Positions 59,668 through 64,000 of a stretch of 64,000 nt of DNA are shown here, in pieces. The stretch covers positions 11,069,110-11,133,109 of the forward strand of contig OU452227.1 in assembly GCA_911728455.2 (NCBI GenBank), in the 5' to 3' direction. The notes beneath the pieces were generated by a model, which saw only the letters and a program-made list of their open reading frames with translations, ran no database searches and had not been told where the DNA came from. The stretch is from Marthasterias glacialis (taxonomy: Eukaryota; Echinodermata; Asteroidea; Forcipulatida; Asteriidae). A program made the translations under genes and the position numbers. Numbering within the stretch: the first letter of the stretch is position 1; each line of letters opens with the position of its first letter.

Positions 59668-60453
59668 TATTGCAGCCTTTTTCTTGTATGGAGACAGTGT
59701 ACTTAATCAGATCAGGCACCAAGAAAGCAATACCAGGCCGATGAGTGGATACCCAACACTGACTGTCTTTATGGCTGAGAGCCCGTAATTACGAGAAATT
59801 TCAAAGTGGCTTTTTCAATCAGGAGAAACGGGGCCAGACACATGCCACGCTGATGACAAGTTTATTACTGATAAAAAATATCATAAATGAAAGGGCATGT
59901 TGTTGTCTACTTGCTGTGTCATTTTAGTGGTCAGTTTTATGTTTTCAGTGTCAAGTTCTGTTTGAAATGTGCTTAGTAAAACCACACAATGGTTCAAACA
60001 TCAATTTCTGCTCTTTTTTTTCTATTAAAGCCAATGTTTGTTTAAGGTCAAGTACTATACAAGTACAGTGTGACAATTGTTCATGACAAGTTATAGACAT
60101 GTCCCGTAAAACACTTGATTATATCATTTAATAATTTTTCTATTAATCACAATTTGTTGAATTAGCATCATTTCTATCATGCATCTTCCTCTTACTACAT
60201 AAGTACTGCATTACTGATGCTAATGACATGTAGACTTTAAAAAAAACTACAATGTTACAAACAAATAATTTTAATAATGTGTATTTGTTTTGGGTATTTC
60301 AGGCAAAGAAGGCCCTCAAGGCGACTTGAATACTCATGTTCATTAGGCTCTCAGCATTCCTGGAACCATCTCAACTACTTAGGAGTATGCAGCACCGGCA
60401 GCCAAATTGGCGCACAGGCTGCTAATCATTCACATCAACAATCTCTACCCTTG

Positions 60454-60566
60454 TAGGTACCCACTGTACTCCTGGATGAGGATAAGCACTTACGGTTAAG
60501 AGTCTTGCCCAAGGGCACAAATGTCACAACCGAGATCTGAACCCACACTCTGATGACTCAGCCACA
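60454..60566 (-). mobile_element. SINE family B (reverse)
   Basis: AAGAGTCTTGCCCAAGGGCA, GATCTGAACCCACACTCTGA, GACTCAGCCAC. Confidence 0.6.
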
Positions 60567-61703
60567 ACAAACCACAAAATGGAAATTCCAAATGTCTATA
60601 GTAAGCCTTTGTATAAAGAACTATGGTTTCAGCATAAGAAGCAAAGCAATCAGATGCGTGAAATCCAAAAGACAAACCATAGGCCTACATGTGCATATAA
60701 TGTGTAATGTAAAGCAAACTAACACTGCATGATATGGTATATAATAAGCCATTTGGGACGGTGGATTTGAATAGTGTCTGGCACAATGACCAGCTCTTCG
60801 TCATAAGTGATGGCTTAGAATTTGAATTCCTCATACTAGAAACAGTTGCTATGCCTCATGGTTTGGGGCAAGCGTTTGCTCAGTTACGTAAAAGAGATGG
60901 TGCACACTGATACACATTCTGAATGATGACTATACCTCAATGGTACCAGACTTTGCCCATCTAAAGGCTGCTGTACAAATGCTTACTCCGAACCATGCAG
61001 AAACATTGTCTTTAATCTGGGGAATCCAATTTGAGTGTTCCCTTGTGACCAATCAAGTAATTGTACCAGACATTATTCAAAATCTCACACTCAAACAGCT
61101 TCTTACAGTACATCCCCTGGGTATGTGTGTGTTACAAATACAACCTTAGCGCAGACCTACATAGTTCAGGAAGAGGTCTACCACAAAAACAGAAGCAAAC
61201 CACAAACATCATCCCCCCCCCCCCTAAAAAACAACCAATTGCTGGAATTGCCTTTGATTTGTACCTGTGCAGGATTCATGCTTTGACGAGCCAGCGGGCA
61301 GACACAAAGGAATTCCAAAGAAGGGGAGGGGGTTAATCCTATTCAGTCAGTGACCCTCTACCTGGATGATTCAGAGATATGCTGTGTACTTCACAATGAA
61401 GGGTGATTTCCAATGTGCTTCAGGGGAGGTTGGTGCCATGTAAACACAAAACCACTACATTAAGAGGGTCCTGAGGAATCTGGACATTAAGACAGACTCA
61501 TTTCTGAGCATGAATGGGTCTTGTCTGGATCCAAGGTGTTGGGGATCTACTCTGTGTACTTTAATTTACCATTGTGTCCTTCAGGTGATCTGAAGAGTAA
61601 TTAGATCACATAAATCAACAGGGAGTGTTGGGAATGATCTGTTTTGCTTGAATATTTCCACAACAAGAGACACCTGCTTGGTACCAAGCTCTAAAAACAG
61701 TGG

Positions 61704-61800
61704 AGAAAGGGGTCCTTTCTCTCAGAAAGGGTCCTTTCTCTCAGAAAGGGGTCCTTTCTCTAGGAAGGGGTCCTTTCTCTAGGAAGGGGTCTTTTCTCTA
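61704..61800. repeat. 20-bp tandem repeat, about 5 units
   Basis: GAAAGGGGTCCTTTCTCTCA repeated with small changes. Each unit is itself a partial palindrome (AAAGG...CCTTT). Confidence 0.9.
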
Positions 61801-62568
61801 CACAGGAAAACTAGATAGTTCCCAATATACACCATCTAGGCCTATACAGGCAACTTGGGTTTTGACTTTTAGCAGCGTCAAGCCTTGACATTTTTCTATG
61901 CAGCAAAGTGGGTTACCGACCAATCATGCAAGGAATTTGATACAACTCCTGCGTGCTGCACGCGGTATTTTACACCTAACTCATTGCTGTGCATTTAAAA
62001 ATGATTTATAGTTGCCCACAAAGGTGTTCGACTTTTACACTGTGCGACGTTAAGTGGGAACTATCTATGTGTAATGCTTTAATTTTCGAAGGTAGAGGTT
62101 GTTCAACCAATACTCCCTGTTGTTTTTCACTTACCTGAAGTAAATCCATGGTATAAAATTGGTTTTAGGACATGCACCTTTTCCAAAGATTTTCCGAAAG
62201 TTTTCATCGCAACAGTTTTTTTCAACAGTTTGTAGTGCTGCTGTCTGCTGCATTACATAAAGATTACTTTGAATAACTCTATAAACATTGGTTTGTGACC
62301 AGGGTGTATTTAAGGTGTAATTGTTTGATTCAAATGGGACAGAAATATTTGTAATTTTACATTTCTCACATAAAACCTGCGACCGAAACAAGTACATTAT
62401 TATCTTTTCATATTTATGGAAGTTCCTGTTGAGTTATAACCTTTCTTTTACAATTTTTAATTTAACATTTCCCTTATAAAACATTGACAGAAACATGTGT
62501 TATAAATGTACATTATCTGATTATTTATGGAAGTTTCACTGTGAGCAGACCTACGTGTACATGTATAG

Positions 62569-62774
62569 ACTAATCCGAGCAGCTCGTTCATGGGCGTTTA
62601 CACCACCGAAGCTATGGCCGCCGCACGCGTGCATCGACGCACACACACACTGTGAATCCTCCATGCTGATTGGTACATTTGCAAGCTGCTGCGCTATTGT
62701 CATGTCACGGGCTTGTGCGGCGGCCATAGCTACTGTGGTGTAAAACACCATCAACGAGCACTGCTCAGATTAGT
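62569..62774. repeat. Foldback FB-B
   Basis: ACTAATCCGAGCAGCTCGTT ... ACGAGCACTGCTCAGATTAGT. Confidence 0.8.
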
Positions 62775-63421
62775 GTATACCTTTGTTTATTTATTTTTTC
62801 ACAATGTATTCATTCTGTTTCAATATTGATCCAATCTCATTGGAAACACACTGATTCCATCCATCATACACCCTATTAACGCCCCCCCCAAAAAAAAAAA
62901 AAAGGTACATTAAAAATGGACAACAAATTATTTCCTCAAGTGGGACTCCCAGTAAATCAGATCTGTCTCTTTGAGACAATATTTATTGAGAGTGAACTAT
63001 TCTAAATGTCCCCTACAACACACAGATCTCAAAAAGCCTGAATGATACCACAGGATTTTTGTTCATTAAACCACAGGGTCTCAAGAGAAGCGACTGTTTA
63101 TCACCCAAACCACACGTCACACTAAAAAATCTGTATTCCATATTTCAATTCACTTGGGATATGTATGGGTTGGTCTGGACTCTGAGGATACAAGAAGTCT
63201 ATTCATGTTAAGCTCCAGGTTGGATGTCTGTAAATCAAGCTGAAATATCTTATTCACGACATCTGTGGTCCAGTATGAAAAGAGATGAGTTTAAAGGGAT
63301 GAGTACAGTGTTGGTGTTTTGGACAACTACATGTAGACTTACTCAAACTGTGTAGGTTACGAGAAACCTCCTAAAATCTAACCTACTAATTGAAATGTTT
63401 AACTTGCTTGCCTACTGTACA

Positions 63422-63554
63422 CAGGGAGCGAGAATTGACAGAAACATGTATTATAAATGTACATTATCTGATTATTTATGGAAGTTTCACTGTGAGCAGA
63501 CCTACATATACATGTATAGACTAATCCGAGCAGCTCGTTCAGGGAGCGAGAATT
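63422..63554. repeat. 103-bp copy of 62,486-62,588 between 15-bp direct repeats
   Basis: CAGGGAGCGAGAATT at 63,422-63,436 and 63,540-63,554 flanks a 103-bp insert that differs from 62,486-62,588 at three bases. The insert includes only the first about 20 bp of FB-B. Confidence 0.9.
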
Positions 63555-64000
63555 TCAGCCATGAGTTTTTGCATATTTAGACTGAACATGTTTTGTGCAC
63601 ACTGAATGTTTATGATTAACAAATTATAGATTCTGAGTAGTTGCAATTGTTGAATTTTGTGTAGCATTTTGCTGTGAAAGGGAAGTTGTTCACAGCTGTG
63701 CCTTGTTTGATGAAAGAAAATAAAATGAAAAGTCTGAATAAGTGTTATTTTCTGTATATGTAGTCATGAGTTACATTAGGTCTACTGAATTGTGGTAGAT
63801 CTGCCAGGAATTTCATAACACTGGCTTGCGAGGATTTAATTTGTTTCTGCACAAAGCACAAGAAATTTAAATGCGCAACAAATATTCGTCTGTAGTGATG
63901 GGAACACACTGAGTGGTACATGTACTTGTAGCTAATAAACAGTATTGCCATGTCTTTTTTAGTAAACATTTACATCATGTATATATTGTACCTGGTACAA

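Larger units (their letters stand above)
59668..64000. other. Region upstream of SDK exon 1
   Basis: The SDK promoter and 5' UTR should lie here. A homeodomain-type palindrome GTAATTAC occurs near 59,786, which is weak evidence. It also contains SINE B (60,454), a 20-bp tandem repeat (61,704), FB-B (62,569) and the templated insertion (63,437). No other gene recognised. Confidence 0.5.

Noticed and set aside
61704-61800. Regular repeat considered as CRISPR-like array
   Set aside because: Units are contiguous without spacers, and the host is an animal.
62131-62397. 88-codon reading frame on the - strand upstream of SDK, considered as first exon
   Set aside because: No signal peptide and no phase-1 end with a convincing donor; the frame at 59,667 fits better.

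Overview
The window is nuclear DNA of an intron-rich animal. It holds two genes in convergent orientation and a dense load of small transposon-derived foldback repeats. Both proteins are close to the vertebrate family members, introns are GT-AG, and tRNA-derived SINEs and short palindromic elements are everywhere. A marine invertebrate deuterostome, perhaps an echinoderm such as a sea star, fits best. The phylum is an inference; the two gene families are certain.

Region 1 (1 to about 3,600, + strand): the last four coding exons of NTHL1, the endonuclease III-like base-excision-repair glycosylase. The catalytic Lys and Asp, the helix-hairpin-helix and the four [4Fe-4S] cysteines are intact. 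The start codon lies left of the window.

Region 2 (3,600-8,646): the gap between the two 3' ends. It has repeats and weak poly(A) candidates.

Region 3 (8,647-59,667, - strand): one complete gene of the Sidekick family (SDK), a homophilic immunoglobulin-superfamily adhesion protein. I traced 41 coding exons by GT-AG boundaries and reading phase. They sum to 6,366 nt (2,121 residues plus stop) with no frame conflict. The product is a signal peptide, six Ig domains, thirteen FN3 domains, one membrane span and a cytoplasmic tail ending in the family's PDZ-binding sequence GFSSFV. Exon 1 (signal peptide, near 59.6 kb) is the only exon without family similarity and is tentative. Every domain boundary carries a phase-1 intron. 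Intron positions and sequence show the FN3 array to be one D-type domain followed by three repeats of a four-domain A-B-C-D cassette.

Region 4 (introns, and 59,668-64,000): about a dozen families of 100-350 bp foldback (MITE-like) elements, several tRNA-derived SINE families, one LTR with the start of its internal region, a 33-bp minisatellite and smaller tandem repeats. Several elements are nested. One forms part of a SDK splice donor. Near 63.4 kb a 103-bp piece of neighbouring sequence has been re-inserted between 15-bp direct repeats. Beyond exon 1 no further gene is recognisable.

The two genes have no functional link that I can see; their adjacency appears accidental. I found no new multi-gene system. 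The most informative observations are the cassette structure of the FN3 array, the 24-nt microexon before the membrane span, the Arg/Gly-rich stretch in the tail, and the repeat insertions that touch splice sites.
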